From Zarea fungicola (taxonomy: Eukaryota > Ascomycota > Sordariomycetes > Hypocreales > Cordycipitaceae), in contig FWCC01000221.1 in the NCBI GenBank assembly GCA_900169235.1, positions 49,973-113,972 of the forward strand: a DNA stretch of 64,000 bases, written 5' to 3'. The notes under the pieces were generated by a model. That model was given only the letters and a program-made list of their open reading frames with translations, made no database searches and was not told where the DNA came from. Both the position numbers and the translations under genes were made by a program. Below are positions 24,424 through 36,838 of this stretch, piece after piece; the first letter of the stretch is position 1, and the number at the start of each line of letters is the position of its first letter.

Positions 24424-25496
24424 CGCATTCCGTGGTATATGATGAACCTGCTAAATAGCATTTATAATTTTTATTGGCTTGGCAGTGAGTAGGGTTAGTC
24501 GTCGTTGCGGACTGAGTCGTCGTTGCTGATGATTGTTGAGCGAGGAGCAGTCGGGTTGAACTTTTTCACGTCACGTCGAAACGCGGTACCTACCTAGGCA
24601 GAAACAGGCAAGCTGGTTTGCTGGGGCTTTGGGGCTTGTCAAGCGTGTGGTAAAGGTGGGAGGAACCTTTCCGTACCTACCCACCCGCATACAGGTGGTA
24701 CTTAGTAGCGACTACCTCGTACTATGGAGGTACTAACGACTGGTACCTAAGGCAAGCCGCCTCTGGTACTGTGTACTCAGTACTGGATGCTAACAGTGAA
24801 ACAAGTGCCTACTTGGTAGGTACCTAGGTAAGGGCCTAAAAGTACCAAGTTGCCAAGTGTTCTGCAGTATTTTATCTTCGGGACGTGGTGGGAACCACCT
24901 TGTACTACCGTTAAGCGCAAAGCACCAACGACGCCAGATGCATACTTGCGCTGGGGGCGGCTGTTTGTATCCCATTTGCCCATCTCGAGCCTACGGATTT
25001 CTACCAATGACGCCCCTCTCATGCGATAAATTCCAATTTCCGCAATACATCTCTTGTTAACAGCATTCCTGTATTTCTGTCCTCGCGTAACGTCAATCTA
25101 AAAACAACTACTACGGGGGATAGCAACATTTTAGCAGCCATCCGAGGTTGAATCAGGTATGTGCCACCTTGCCAGTTGCCAACTGGCAGCTGGCCGCTGT
25201 CAGTCACAAGCACGCCTGCCGGCAACAGCAAACAAGTAATGAGTGCTTGCACCGTGTATCCCTGTTTTCTGCCACTTAAATTCAACTCTTCTTCTTCCTC
25301 TTCTTCGTTTTACACACTCGTGCGTTTGCCATTCACTGGTCCTGCTCCCTACTTTGCGGCAGTGCCACTCACTATAACCTATAAAAAAAGATTCATCCGC
25401 AGGGTTGCTTTAAAATACTCGTAAATTGTTCCAAAACAATTCGAGTCAGATGCAGGCAAGAATTTAGAAACACATCAACTCTCCCTGAAGTTCTGC
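24424..25496. other. Divergent promoter region with TACC/GGTA repeats
   Basis: 1.07 kb between the POM152 (minus) and UCH37-like (plus) starts. Bases 24587-24850 are dense in TACCTAGG, GGTACCTA and AGTACC copies, the same motif family as at 13.9, 36.8, 37.4-38.3 and 52.2 kb. A C/T-rich stretch lies near 25283-25310. No gene is seen. Confidence 0.55.
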
Positions 25497-27208
25497 ATGA
25501 ATTTTGCAATGGTACTCCTTCATTGCCTTCGGGTTGCTAACAAAGAATCGAAGTCCCAGAGTTCACCACTCACGGAGTGCCGACGCTCATTACGCCTTGC
25601 AAAGACAAACATCTTTGTACATACTGATAGCAGCAAAAGCACAAATGGAAAGCAAGCATCTCGGGAGATGAGCCAGCTCGTACCGGCGGAAAGGGAGCAA
25701 AGGCGCAATCCAAAACGAAAAGCTGCTGCTCCACCACAGAGCCATACGGTGCCAGACAACCTCCTTGATGAGGCACTGAAACCTCTTTCTTCAGAGGAAA
25801 TCGAAGAATGGGACGGGTGGATTGAATTAGAATCAGAGCCAGTAAGTAAATTAGACAAGCAAAGTCATCTTCTTGTTACTTACACCATGCCCAGGCCTTT
25901 TTCAACATTATCCTGAGGGATCTTGGCGTGAAGGATGTCAAGGTTCAGGAGCTATTCACTCTTGATCAAGAATCTTTAGATATGCTACCGCATGTACTCT
26001 ATGACACCAAAATTTTTCCGTTGAAACTTCTAACAAGCGTGCAGGAAACCCGTGTTTGGCCTCATATTTCTTTTTCAGTACTCACCGTTTCTCGACGATG
26101 AAGATACTGCCGATGAAGACGGGTCCGTTTGGTTTGCAAATCAGGTATTTCACTTCCGCTCTTCCTCTTAACTGACATTAACTCTAATCCTTTAAGGTTT
26201 CCTCAAACGCATGTGCTACTGTTGCTCTCCTCAATATTGTCATGAACCATTCAGCAATTGATCTTGGAAACGAATTGACGGCATTCAAAGAAGCTACTGT
26301 GCATAAAAGCACGCCGGTTCGGGGCTATGAATTGGGGAAAAACTCGTTCATACGCAAGACACATAATTCCTTTGCTCGACGCATGGACTGCTTAAATGCA
26401 GATTTGTTCTTAGAGAATGAATCCTCAGATGCGAAGTCGCGCAAACGAACTCCAACGTCTCGCAGTACATCCCACAGAAAGAGGGCAAAGAAGCGCAGTA
26501 GTAACGAGTATGGCTACCACTTCGTTGCTTACGTCCCGTCTGGTGGGTTTGTTTGGGAGTTGGACGGACTGCGTGGCCAGCCCCAAAAGCTGGGTATGTA
26601 ACGTAACAATCTGTCCTCCAGTTTTCAGTTTGATATTCACAATGCAAGTAGGCACTTTTGAGAATGGAAATTGGACAAACGTGGCACGACCACAGATTAA
26701 AGCACGCATGTTACAATACGAGGAAAGCCAGCTCTCGTTCAACTTGCTCTCCATTTGTCAGAGCCCTTTACAACTACACAGGAACTCCATTGTGACGGCC
26801 ATGTCAGCTATTGTCTTCCTGGACGAGCAAATGCGAACGAGACACGGCCCTTCATTTGTCAAACTTGTCTCTGACGGCGATGCAGAGCTTAATATAATCG
26901 ATGTTCAACTGTTGGCTGAGTTCGCATTGAAAGGCGAAGATATTGACAGCGCGCTGGCTCCTGATTCTATGAAAAGGAAAATTTGTGAGGGTAATCTCAC
27001 CTTGGGCGAGGCGTTGACTCTCAGGCACGAACTCGTTATAGAAACCCGAGCTTTGATGGGAGAATATCGGGGAGAAATGATAACCGCGGGTGTGGATGAA
27101 GAGCGGGCGGCAGTTAGAAAGAAAGACTACGGGAGCATGTTGCATAAATGGACATCCAAACTGGCGGAAAAGGGCATTTTGGAGGATGTTATTAGGCTAT
27201 CCAATTAA
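25497..27208 (+). CDS. UCH37/BAP1-type ubiquitin C-terminal hydrolase (C12)
   Basis: Five exons: 25497-25841, 25895-25989, 26045-26144, 26197-26593 and 26652-27208, giving 497 aa. The Lys/Arg-rich N-terminus (about 100 residues) precedes the UCH domain, which starts at EEWDGWIELESEPAFFN. All catalytic parts are visible: oxyanion Gln180 in WFANQ, Cys186 in SNACAT, His288 in GYHF and Asp303 in WELDGL. The Gln-Cys and His-Asp spacings equal those of human UCH37. A C-terminal helical extension of the UCHL5/BAP1 kind follows. It would cleave ubiquitin from adducts at the proteasome or on chromatin. Intron 2 (25990-26044) starts GCATGT, not GT; only this junction gives the conserved LPKPVFGLIFLFQY. 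The exact N-terminal ATG is the least certain part; Met at 25668 is an alternative. Confidence 0.9.
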
Positions 27209-27344
27209 GTTCACCACCGCTGGGCGGAGAGAATAATAGAGACTTTAGGATGGGGGTTTTGTTTTTCGCATTTGAATCAGATTTAAATGCACCAAATCGT
27301 CAGCCCAGGCCACACTCTTCACTTGAGGTTCCTCAAACTGGGCC

Positions 27345-29365
27345 TCAACCAGCAGTGGTTAGTCGTGGGTAGTCCTCATCCACATTCGAGATAAAGCGGC
27401 AGTTTTCGCGATCGAATCTTTTAAAGTATCTGCCAGACAATGGAAACATGCGGCCAGTTACCTGGGATTCATCATTGACGAGTCGGAGATTCCCCGGGGC
27501 GACGACTCGCTCGTCGGCGCTGGACGCGGAACTAGGATATCTTAGCATGGTGTTTAATTTGTCACTGGCTGAATGCCGGGTGCTTACATGGTCTTTATGT
27601 AGAACCGCCTCCTATCATCTGTGATTTGCACAGAACTGTCCCCTTCGGTTGCGGCGTCAAAAATCCCCCACGACGCCGGCGGTACCTCGTAAAACCCTAC
27701 AACAGCACCCAGCCATCCATACCGCCTGTGCATAAATATTTGACCCAGCTGGAACGGGGCAACTCTTGCCGCTGTAAGTTGGTTCTGGAAGGATTCGGGC
27801 TGCGGCTGTTCGGGATGCCGGACGCGGTTCATTACAAACAAATCCATGTGTTGCATGGCCACGTCAGAGCCACTGCGGTGGCCCTGTGTAATCACGTAGT
27901 TGGACATGATCCATTCATCCTCGGGCCAATCTCGCATTATTTGTTTCAGAAGCTGCGTCTGGCGCTCTACCCACAGCCGAGTAAAGGGTGCTTGGAGGGC
28001 AAGTAGAGCCCATCGCGTGGCGTACAGGGCCAACTGGCGGTTAATGGCAGCATGGCCGTGAAGAAGGCGGCTCAGCGACAAGGGGTCAGAACGTCGGGAT
28101 CCTGCAGTATGAGATGCCTCAATATTGTGGGCAGTCCGGGTGGTAACGGCCAAAACGGTGCCAGAGTTGCGCAGACTTGCAACAGTCATGTCCGCGTGCG
28201 AGACTAGATGCTCGAGGCGATCCAGTGGCACTTCACCATCGGTACCAAATGGGTCGAGGTACATTTGGTGCTCTTCCTCGCTGCGATTATTATCTAAGTC
28301 ATAGCCGGCTGGTGCAGTGATGACGACATGCACACAAATGGGAGCCAAGAAGCAGTCTGCCTGCAATCCGATTCTCTCTGCAATGCAGCAATAGATGGCG
28401 GAAGAAATAATGGGTATAGACTCGTGTCTTGAGTCACGAAGTGCCTGTCCAATAAAACAATTGCGCAGGTTCCTGTAATCCAGTTGCTGGTTCTGCAGGC
28501 CTGTCAGGCTACTGGCACGAATCCACTCGTTTAAGGCCAATGCAGTCTGTCTGGTGCTCCTTTCCTTCCACTGCGGATAGAATCTCGTGAATTGCGTTGC
28601 ATAACTTTGCAGTAGTTCGCTGGTCTATGCGAAGATGTATACGTTAGCCCCTGCAGCAGCAGCGTTGAAGCAAGCACCAAACGAACCTCTTCAATATCCC
28701 CACGTTGATCATGCAATACGAACATGTCAAAGGCAGCAAGCGATTTCTCTAGAGGCGGCCGAATATAAAATGGGTCAGAAGGGTTTGAATTGCAGACCTG
28801 AAGCCATTGTTGAATCGCAATGTTCCTGTGTATGCTGCCCAGAATGGCTCCCGCGAAATATCTAAGAGAGCGTAAGAAGGTGTAAACGATTGGACGGAGT
28901 GTCGAACCAATAGTTTTACCTTATAGCCAAAACATTTGGATCGTCATAAACAGTGCGGCATTTCTCAATGAGAAAATCCTTCGCATCATAGCCATAACGG
29001 CATATTTGCTGCATGCCTTCTATTCGGCCGACATTGGTAGCAACAATGCGGTCTAGCATCCGAGTCATTGAGGCATTCTTTCTCTGGCGCATAAGAAACA
29101 AGAATTTCCAGTCTGTCGAGGACGCACGCATCTTCAAAAGACTTTCCATATCGTGGTATGGCTCCCAATATCTAAAGGTCGCCACGCAGTGGTGCCTCCA
29201 CAAGAGATGCCGGTTCGCCAGCCGACGCAGTCGACGAGATGCCGACTGTAAGGCTGATAGATTATCTAACGGCGAGACGAACAGCAGAATTTGCTCTATA
29301 ATATCGTCTGGAAACATATCCAGAGACATGTGGCAAGATTGCCCATGACTGCTGTGCGGCGCCAT
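27345..29365 (-). CDS. F-box protein with SirB1/transglutaminase-like and YccV-like domains (FBXO21-like)
   Basis: Four minus-strand exons, 29365-28920, 28861-28687, 28624-27588 and 27531-27345, encode 614 aa. An F-box lies at about residues 17-60 (MFPDDIIEQILLFVSPLDNLSALQ...LWRHHC). A helical region leads into the SirB1/transglutaminase-like domain (LEKSLAAFDMFV, then RNCFIGQALRDSRHESIPIISSAIYCCIAERIGL...YLDPFG). The protein ends in a hemimethylated-DNA-binding-like (YccV) domain (FQLGQIFMHRRYGWLGAVVGF...VAPGNLRLV). This is the FBXO21 order, so it is probably a substrate receptor of an SCF ubiquitin ligase. Its donor at intron 2 is the weak GTTCGT. The last acceptor is placed at CCTAG (27532-27536), because using CTAAG puts a stop in frame. 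It converges on the UCH37 gene, 136 bp apart. Confidence 0.83.
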
Positions 29366-30021
29366 GTTGTGCCAGGGTTTATGCCAGTTCGAAGATGTGC
29401 AGAGGATATCAGAGGAGGGACGGAGTGGGGGGCCCTACACAGATATGTACCTGCCAGCGCACACAGTGTAAAATTATGTTCATACAAGAAGACTCGTCGT
29501 TGTGGTTACCTGCAGCGAGTCTCAAGAGTTGAGAGAAAAGGTGAGGTAGCTGATGTGCAATGTGCCGAAAACTGGAAGCCCGCCAGTTAATCTATATGAA
29601 GAAGAGTGCCCTAGCATTTTGCACTTAAATTGTTGGTTCTCATGGATGAGTACTAACTAACTATTTCATTATACAAACCGTGTGAAGCAACCAAACGATT
29701 ATTGTGGGGAACCACTAATCTGTTGCAGCCTTTCATTGGCTGATAGGAGTGTACTGCGCTAATCTCTAATTGGGAAGTTAGTAAACAACAGCAACGCGTG
29801 TCGGAATTTATCGATAGCCTGGACTTACAGCGGGTGGCATATGTACCGTCATCGTCTTGCAATGCAGTTGCAGGACTTGTTTGAACGCCATCTTTTATTA
29901 CATCTTGCTTCGTTTTAGCAAACGATTTATCTTCATAAAGGCTCTTGTTATGAGGACGACCACCAGCGACTCTTAAGCCTGACTTTGTTCGTGCATCTCC
30001 TTTTAGTCTTTGGCCGTCGCC
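29366..30021. other. Divergent promoter region (F-box gene / spindle-pole gene)
   Basis: 656 bp between two start codons on opposite strands. Mixed composition and no coding signal. Confidence 0.5.
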
Positions 30022-33000
30022 ATGGTGCAAGGCGGCTTCGGCGGTGTCCTGGACACCCCGCGAACAAACATTGGTGATGCGACCTACCTCAGCAGAGCAC
30101 CAGACTTTGCCGACATCTCACAGGAAGCTTCCTTCCACTCGCCAGAAAAGGAAAGCGGCAATATTCTACAGCAGCTTCGCGCTGGACGCTCCAACGGCGT
30201 CAACATCAGGACCCCGCGCCGCGACCCGCTGACCGACCGAAACAACTTGCCACCCAGCATTGGAGGTGCTGAATTTACACCTTTACTCAAATCAGCAACG
30301 AGGAATAGCGTTCGTCGGCGCGGCGGCAAGGAGAATGGTGGCCTTAGCCTTACTCCAAGCTTGTCACGCATTGATGAAAACGATTTGACACCAGTCCCGC
30401 GTATTGACGCGTCCATGTACTCGACCTCCCGAAATCAATCATATCTCGACCACACACTTCCACAGATTGATAGTAGTAGTGTTGCATCCACTCCTCTCAC
30501 ATTTTCGACGCGGCGTGGTGGCGAAAAAGGCCCCCTACAAGATGGTAATCAACTGTCGCTCCGAGAGCAAGAGAATGTTATTGACAGGATCGAGAAGGAG
30601 AATTTTGGTCTAAAGCTCAAAATTCACTTCCTGGAAGAGGCACTTCGCAAAGCGGGACCTGGTTTCCACGAAGCCGCTCTCAAAGAAAATACCGAGCTTA
30701 AAGTAGACAAGGTCACCATGCAAAGAGAGATCCATCGCTACAAAAAGTCGCTTACTGCAGCTGAGAAAGAATTGGATGTTTGCCATCATCAGATGCTTGA
30801 CTTGCAAGAGAGAGCGTCTCATCCTCACGAAGACGAGGGGCTACGTATGGAAATGGAGACCCTGCGGCACGAACTAGACGGCAAGGACGACGACATACGG
30901 GACATGCGTCAACAACTCGCCGCCGGTCAGGAAAATCAGGAGCAGCTGGAGAAGCTTCAATACAACATTGTCGATCTGGAGGCGGACCTTCGTGACAGAG
31001 ACCGCCAATTGACAGAGCGAGAGGATGAAATCGAAGATCTCAAGGACAAGATTGAGGAAGCTGAGGGGAAAACGAGGGCCGCAGAGCAAAGAGCGGATGA
31101 AGCTGAGCAAAACAATGCTAGGAGCGACGAACTTGACGATGCAAAGGAGACAATACAAGACCTCGAACAAAACATCCGTCGACTAGAAGCGCAAATGGAC
31201 GAACTCAGCGAAAAGCTCGAGGATGCAGCGACAGAAAAAGACCGAGCCGAACGGGATCTGGAGGAGCTTCAAGAGGAAATGGCAGACAAGTCCGTTGTTA
31301 CCAAAGGTCTCTCCCGACAAATAGACGAGAGGGTCACAAGGCTCCAAGCCGAGCTGGACAAGGCCGGTGAGGACTACGCTACTTTAGAAAAAGAATATAC
31401 GGAGGCAAATGGGCAGATTGATGGGCTCAAGGCTAAAATTGACCTGCTCGAGGACCAGCAGGCAATGCAACAAAGGTCGCCGGAAGCAGAGGCTAGGGTG
31501 GTGGAACTCGAGACACTGCTCCAAGCTCAAAAAGACGAAAAGGATCTGCTGCAAGTGAGACACGACAATCTGACGGCAAATTCATCGTCACTGCAGAGGG
31601 ATGTTGATCGCCTGCAGCGGGAAGTTGACGAACTCGAAGCCAGTATTGCCGAAGAAAGAGCCTACGCCGTTAAATTGGAAAGGGACCTCCGCGCGCAGTA
31701 CCAAGACGAGATTGAGCGCCTAAATGATGATATATCAGACTTGCAGGCCGAAATTCGGGAAAAGGACAACGTCTACGACAATGACAGCGAGAAATGGGAA
31801 ACGGAGAAGCAGAATCTGGAGGCTGAACGAAATCGTGCGGAAGAAAAAGCCACCGGGCTCCAGAGAACAATCGACCGTCTACGTGAAACAGAAGGGTCCT
31901 TGTCAGACAGAGGCTCCCAGCTTGAAGATGGCTTGAAAATGGAAGAAGAACGCCATCGAAGTGAAGAAGCTGTCATGACGCGCCAAATAAACGATCTCCA
32001 GGATGCCCTGGAGACTCGACAGAGAATGATGACTGATCTTCGCAGTGAGCTGTCCAAAGTCCGCGATGACCTCCGACAAGCACAAGTGGACTATCAGAGG
32101 CAAGCCAACAAGGTCATATCTTTAGAGGATCAAATCGAAACTCAGCGCAATCGTTCAGTCATCATAACAACTCCCGCCCGCCGTGAGGGTGAGGCCTTGA
32201 AACGTGAATGCGAGAGTCTCCGCGAGCAGCTTCGTGTCTTGCGCTTGAGCATTGAGAAGACCGGACGCGCTTCTGACGGCAGTCCTCTACGTGACTCACA
32301 AACGCAAACACGCATCAAGTGGCAGCTCACAGACGCAAATGCCAAGCTCAGCAGGGCCTCCTCGGAGAAGAGATCGCTTGAAGACAATCTAGCCACCGTC
32401 CGAGCCGAGTTGCGTAGCACTCAGACCTCACTCGTCGAGGTAAAGGCTGAGCGGGATGAGCTGGACAGCCAGTTGCGCCACGCGAAGCTCCACGATAGCG
32501 ATACTCTCCGTGTAGATCAGGAGCGTCTTGATCTGCGTACCGCCAAGTTGAAGCTGGACAATGAAGTACGTCGTCTGCGAGATGAGAACAAGGCTCTCTC
32601 TGAACAGCGACAATTGATGGAAAAGTCACTCGAAGACGAGATTGAAAAGGCAGCGACTGAAGAGGACAGGCTGAACCAGGAGGTTCTGCAGCTCCAGACT
32701 AAGCTACGCCGAGCGTCTTCGGCTAAAACTATGGATAGCTCGGCTATGCGACGCACGATACGTGATCTGGAACGCCGCATCGAAGACTACCAGGCGCAGC
32801 TGGCCGCGGCACAGGCACTCCTTGATGGCGATGGCAGCAGCAGTGAAGTGTCCATAATTCGCCGAGACCTGACCAACGCCCGTCAGAAGGAGGTTGAGTT
32901 CCTCCAGCGTGAAGCAGCGAGTAAAGACATCATTAAAGGTCTGCGGCGCGAAGTCGCGGATCTCGAGAGCAAGCTGCATGAAAACCACGTATCGCGCATG

Positions 33001-34128
33001 ATGGGCTCGCCGAGCGGTAGCGAAACAGCGAACGCTACTTATGGCGGCTCCCAGCTGATGACTGAGGAATTGAAACAGCAGCTCGACGACGCCGAGGATC
33101 AGCGGGTGGTTCTGGAGGAGTTCCTGGAAGAGGCCCGGCAGCAGGCTGAGGAAATGGCCGTGAACCACGAACAGTCCCTCCAGCGCCTCCAGCACCAGCT
33201 CGAAAAGGCGGTTCGCGACCGTGACGCCACAAGTGCCGCGCTCATGGCTGCAGCAGCTTCGGCTTCGTCATCGTCGCCGTCAACCAAGGCCGACAGTAAG
33301 CAGCAGAGTAAGCACCTGCGCAAAACGCAGGCCGAGATTGACAACCTGGAGCACGATGTGCGGCAGCAGCAGGCCATTATCGAGAATCTTGTGGCCTCGG
33401 AGGTGGCATTGCGGCGGAAACTGGAGCGGACACGGAGCGAGCGGGCGGCGTATCGCGTGAGCGCAGAGAAGTTGCAGCGCGACGTGGCGCATCTTCGCAG
33501 TGCCACGGGTCTTGTGGATGCAGAGAAAGCGCTGGAGACGGTGGTACGAGCAGCAGACGGTGCCGGAGAGCGGCACGCCAAGGAGTTGCGCGGTATGGTG
33601 ATGCAGATGGACTGGATGCAGGCTCGGTGGGAGCGTGAAGCGTCGATGCGGTCTGACGCCGCGTATGCAAAAAAATTCATCCAGCTGCAGCTGGACATTG
33701 CAAATGCATGGTATGTGTTATTTTCCCTGCCGCCGTCCCTTTCTTGCATCCATGTGCTTTTTTCTTTCTTTCTTTAAATTGAAAGAGGAGCTCTATCGCT
33801 AATATATTTAACAATTAGCAACAAAGCACAACTACGTGAGCTGGAACATATTCGTAGCAAAATCCTCCACAGCCGGAAGCCCTTATTACTGACAGGTACC
33901 GCGGAGCATCATCCCACCGGAGAGAGCAGCAGCCGTAAGCCTACACTTAAGACATTCCTTGTCATTGCGCGGTTCATCGCGCGGATGCGTCTATCGGCGC
34001 GAAGTTGGGCGGAGCAAGAGGCGGTCCGGCGCAAGCTCGTCGCCGTCATGGAGGAGAAGCGCAAGGAGAAGCGCTCCAAGGGCTTCAGGGTCGTGAGGGT
34101 GGAGGATATAACGAGTAGCGTTGCATAA
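30022..34128 (+). CDS. pcpA: Pericentrin-like spindle pole body protein (CM1 + coiled coil + PACT)
   Basis: Two exons, 30022-33710 and 33819-34128, encode 1,332 aa. Residues 1-175 are polar, with many TPR/SP sites. A CM1 (centrosomin motif 1) segment at about 178-215 reads LREQENVIDRIEKENFGLKL, the gamma-tubulin-complex recruiting motif. An unbroken, highly charged coiled coil with heptad repeats runs to about residue 1,200. The C-terminus (KFIQLQLDIANACNKAQL...FLVIARFIARMRLSARSW) fits a PACT-type spindle-pole targeting domain. The CM1-plus-PACT order points to Pcp1/PcpA and away from Mto1/ApsB, though the split is not certain. The start at 30022 has a good context (CGCCATGG). The intron (GTATGT at 33711, ATTAG at 33818) restores the PACT frame that would otherwise end shortly after. 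Confidence 0.82.
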
Positions 34129-34726
34129 AAAATTTCTTCTTCCCTCTTGCTTATCTCTGCTTTTCTCTCTCTTTTCGACAGCATTGGGTAGCATATCGCG
34201 GACTGTTTTAGGCGTTTGGGAGGGCATCACATATAGCAAAACTTTGCTGGGCATATGAAATTGCACGCGGGATTTGGCGGGGTATAATTCGCAATAATGC
34301 AACGCAAATATACATAGAGAAAGGTATCCTTGTTTTTGTTTTCGAAATTTAATAATTGGTCTATTACAAGTCATATGCGCATGTGATAAAAACCGTTCAC
34401 GGTCTGCCACCAAAGGACACATTCATACAAGCTTGAATGTGTTTATTGGAAATGCCTGTAACATGGGCTGTCCTGTATCATAAGTTTCAAGAACAAGAAC
34501 ACCCGAATGATCTGCCCAAGGTATAATTGATAGAAGTTCCTGTTTCAATGCCCCAATTTCCCAGCTGTACAAATATCAATAAAATGGAATGCAAATTTCC
34601 TTCGCTCACTATAGCGGCAGCTTTGGCTGCTTCCAGTCATGGTCACTTTGTCGCACCATCGGTTAAACCACAGTAAAATATGAAAACAAAATCCCTACCC
34701 GTATATAAAATTCCGTCGTCCGTCGT
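34129..34726. other. Convergent 3' intergenic region
   Basis: Nearly 600 bp between the stop codons of the spindle-pole gene and the metacaspase. AT-rich, with T/C runs near 34135-34180 and no coding signal. Confidence 0.5.
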
Positions 34727-36393
34727 TTACATGACAAAGAGAAGGTCGGTGTCTACATTAACAGGTTAGTTCCGGAGTTGGCGCCGTAAGAGATAGGTGG
34801 TGACTGTAGTGGCGGCATACTGAGAGGGTGGCTGCAAGAGAGCTGGGGCTTCTGCGTGTATCGTGTGGCCAATTCGTCACGGAGGCTGTTAAGGAGCTGT
34901 ACATAGCTCTGCTGTGGGTTCTTCTTGAGTGAGGTAATAAAGGCCCAGGACATGGCACCCGTGGCCTGCAGACCGTTACTGGCATCGGCACTAATAGGGT
35001 TTTTAGTAGTTTCGAAATTTGAAGAGCTGCATCTGTTCACATACGAGGTTTGGTCGTCCTTGCTTCCTGACCACATGACAACATCGGCGGGGGATGTCTT
35101 GGTAGCAATGGCGCGGCTATGGGCCTCCTCGCCACTGGTCGCCTTCTTGAACAAGCTGACAAGCTGACTTCCCATGCCACCGAGATCACCCTGACTGTAA
35201 GATGAAATAACACCCAACAAACCCTGGCCAGCTTCCTTTGCCAGGTTGGGCTCCTTCAGGATACCCTGTGTAGAGTAAATGTAAGGTAGGTCCAGCGCTG
35301 TGCCGGAGTGGCAAGAGTCAAAAATAGCAGTTAATCGCACACCTGCGCACAGCGGTGAAACCATAATTCGGTGCATTTCGTCGTCAGTGATGTGCCCATG
35401 CTGGCGGAAATCGACTGGATAGATGACTTCGTCATAGCCATCCGGTTCGTCGCCATCAAGGTCTTTAGTTTGACCGCCATGGCCTAGAGATTATTAGCAA
35501 ACGGGTCGCATCTCGGCGTAAACACCAGTTGGCGTACCAGAGTAGTGGAAGAAGAGGGAATCGTTTGGTCTGGCATCCTTGACGAGCCAATGCATTGCTC
35601 GCAGAATGTTTTGTTTTGTAGGCTGGCTCATGGGGTTCTGCTGGTCGTCGGTCAAGATGACCATGTCTTCGCGCCTGTATCCAAACTGCTCGGCGAGATA
35701 CGACGTCATGTTGCGTACATCATTGATACAACCTCGCAGCTGGCCACGCTGACCAAAATAGTTGATACCGATGAGCAGGGCCTTGCGTCGGCCAGTGCAT
35801 TGGGAGTACTTGAACGAGTAGTTCTGCGGTGCGCCGCTTCCGAAGTGTTGCGGCGTGCTTGGGGGAACCTGCACTAGATCCTGGCGACCTTGCTGATGGC
35901 CATGCTGATGCTGGGTGGGTTGTCCCGGCGCTATCAAACCGTGTTAGCAATGAACTTCGAAATTCAGAGCCTGGAGGATGAGCTCACAAGGACGACCCGC
36001 ATAGTTTGGTTGCTGGTTTGGCACGTGCTGGTTGTTATACTGATGCTGGTTGGCGCCGTGTTGCTAAGGACAAGAGTTAGTCGTGTAATCAGAAAGGCCA
36101 AGGATGTGTTCCTATGTCATACTGAATAACCATATTGATGTTGCTGCTGTGGTGGTGGTCCCTGGTAGTAGCCATGTTGCGGTGACGGGTGGCCCTGTTG
36201 AAGCTGAGATGAGTGTTGCGGCGGGCTACACGGTGCGGCACGAAGCAGCAGCGCGGTCTCCAGTCAGTCGAAAATAGGTTCAGTAAGACGCAAATCAGAT
36301 GAATAAAGCTTACCCGTAGGGGCCGCCTTGGTAGGGCTGCTGCATCGGCGGAGCACCGTACTGCGGCCGGCCGTAGCCTTGGTAGCTCGACAT
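34727..36393 (-). CDS. Type I metacaspase
   Basis: Seven minus-strand exons: 36393-36314, 36225-36123, 36063-35988, 35930-35538, 35483-35045, 34990-34821 and 34752-34727, giving 428 aa. The first 110 or so residues are a Gln/Pro/Tyr/Gly-rich prodomain with QGYG and QQP repeats. The p20 part contains [10 protein letters not shown], the catalytic His219 in HYSGHGGQ and the catalytic Cys275 in FDSCHSGT. The p10 part has [14 protein letters not shown]. The protein closes with HPLNTDLLFVM after an 8-codon last exon. Metacaspases are Ca2+-dependent Lys/Arg-specific cysteine proteases linked to protein aggregate control and cell death; they do not cut after Asp. Intron 5 (35044-34991) is 54 bp, a multiple of three without stop, so its retention would only add 18 residues. 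All junctions are canonical. Confidence 0.92.
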
Positions 36394-36780
36394 TGCTGGG
36401 CAAGTCGTCGGAAAGGCGGAAGGTAGGCGGTCAATTCGGATAGGCGCAAATCTGTGTCCTGGAGAGCCGGAATCAATATGCGGGGTATCGAGAGCTGACG
36501 ATTCTCGACTGGAAAATCAGTCAGCGCTGGGCCGACGCGGCAGATAGGCAACGGCGGAGAGGCGGGATAGAAAGGTTGTATGAAACGTTCATGAAATAAA
36601 GGCTGGGTTTGGGGGGCTGGTGGTTGGTGATGTTGGGATTGGAGGGGCGGATAGCGCGCGTTGTTAGGGCCGATGGAGTGGGCAGGCACAACCTTTTGAA
36701 GGTGGGAACCCAGTGAGTTAAAACTGTAGCACAACAGGTTACTAATTAGCAGCAGGTAGGAATCTAATAAGTAGGAGCAG

Positions 36781-36838
36781 GCTAGGTTAGTACCTAGGTA
36801 CGTCAGTAAGTAGGTAAGTACTACTAGATACCTAGTAA
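36781..36838. repeat. TACCTAGGTA-type repeat cluster upstream of metacaspase
   Basis: Overlapping copies of TAGGT, TACCTAGGTA and AAGTAGGTAAGTAC lie about 390-450 bp upstream of the metacaspase start. The core word is a palindrome. Confidence 0.6.

Noticed and set aside
25994..26044. Canonical GT donor for intron 2 of the UCH37-type gene
   Set aside because: It shifts the frame and stops early, and loses the conserved KPV-GLIFLF stretch; the GC donor four bases upstream fits.
27532..27545. Earlier CTAAG acceptor for the last F-box exon
   Set aside because: Using it puts a TAG stop two codons into the exon; the next AG restores the YccV-like sequence.
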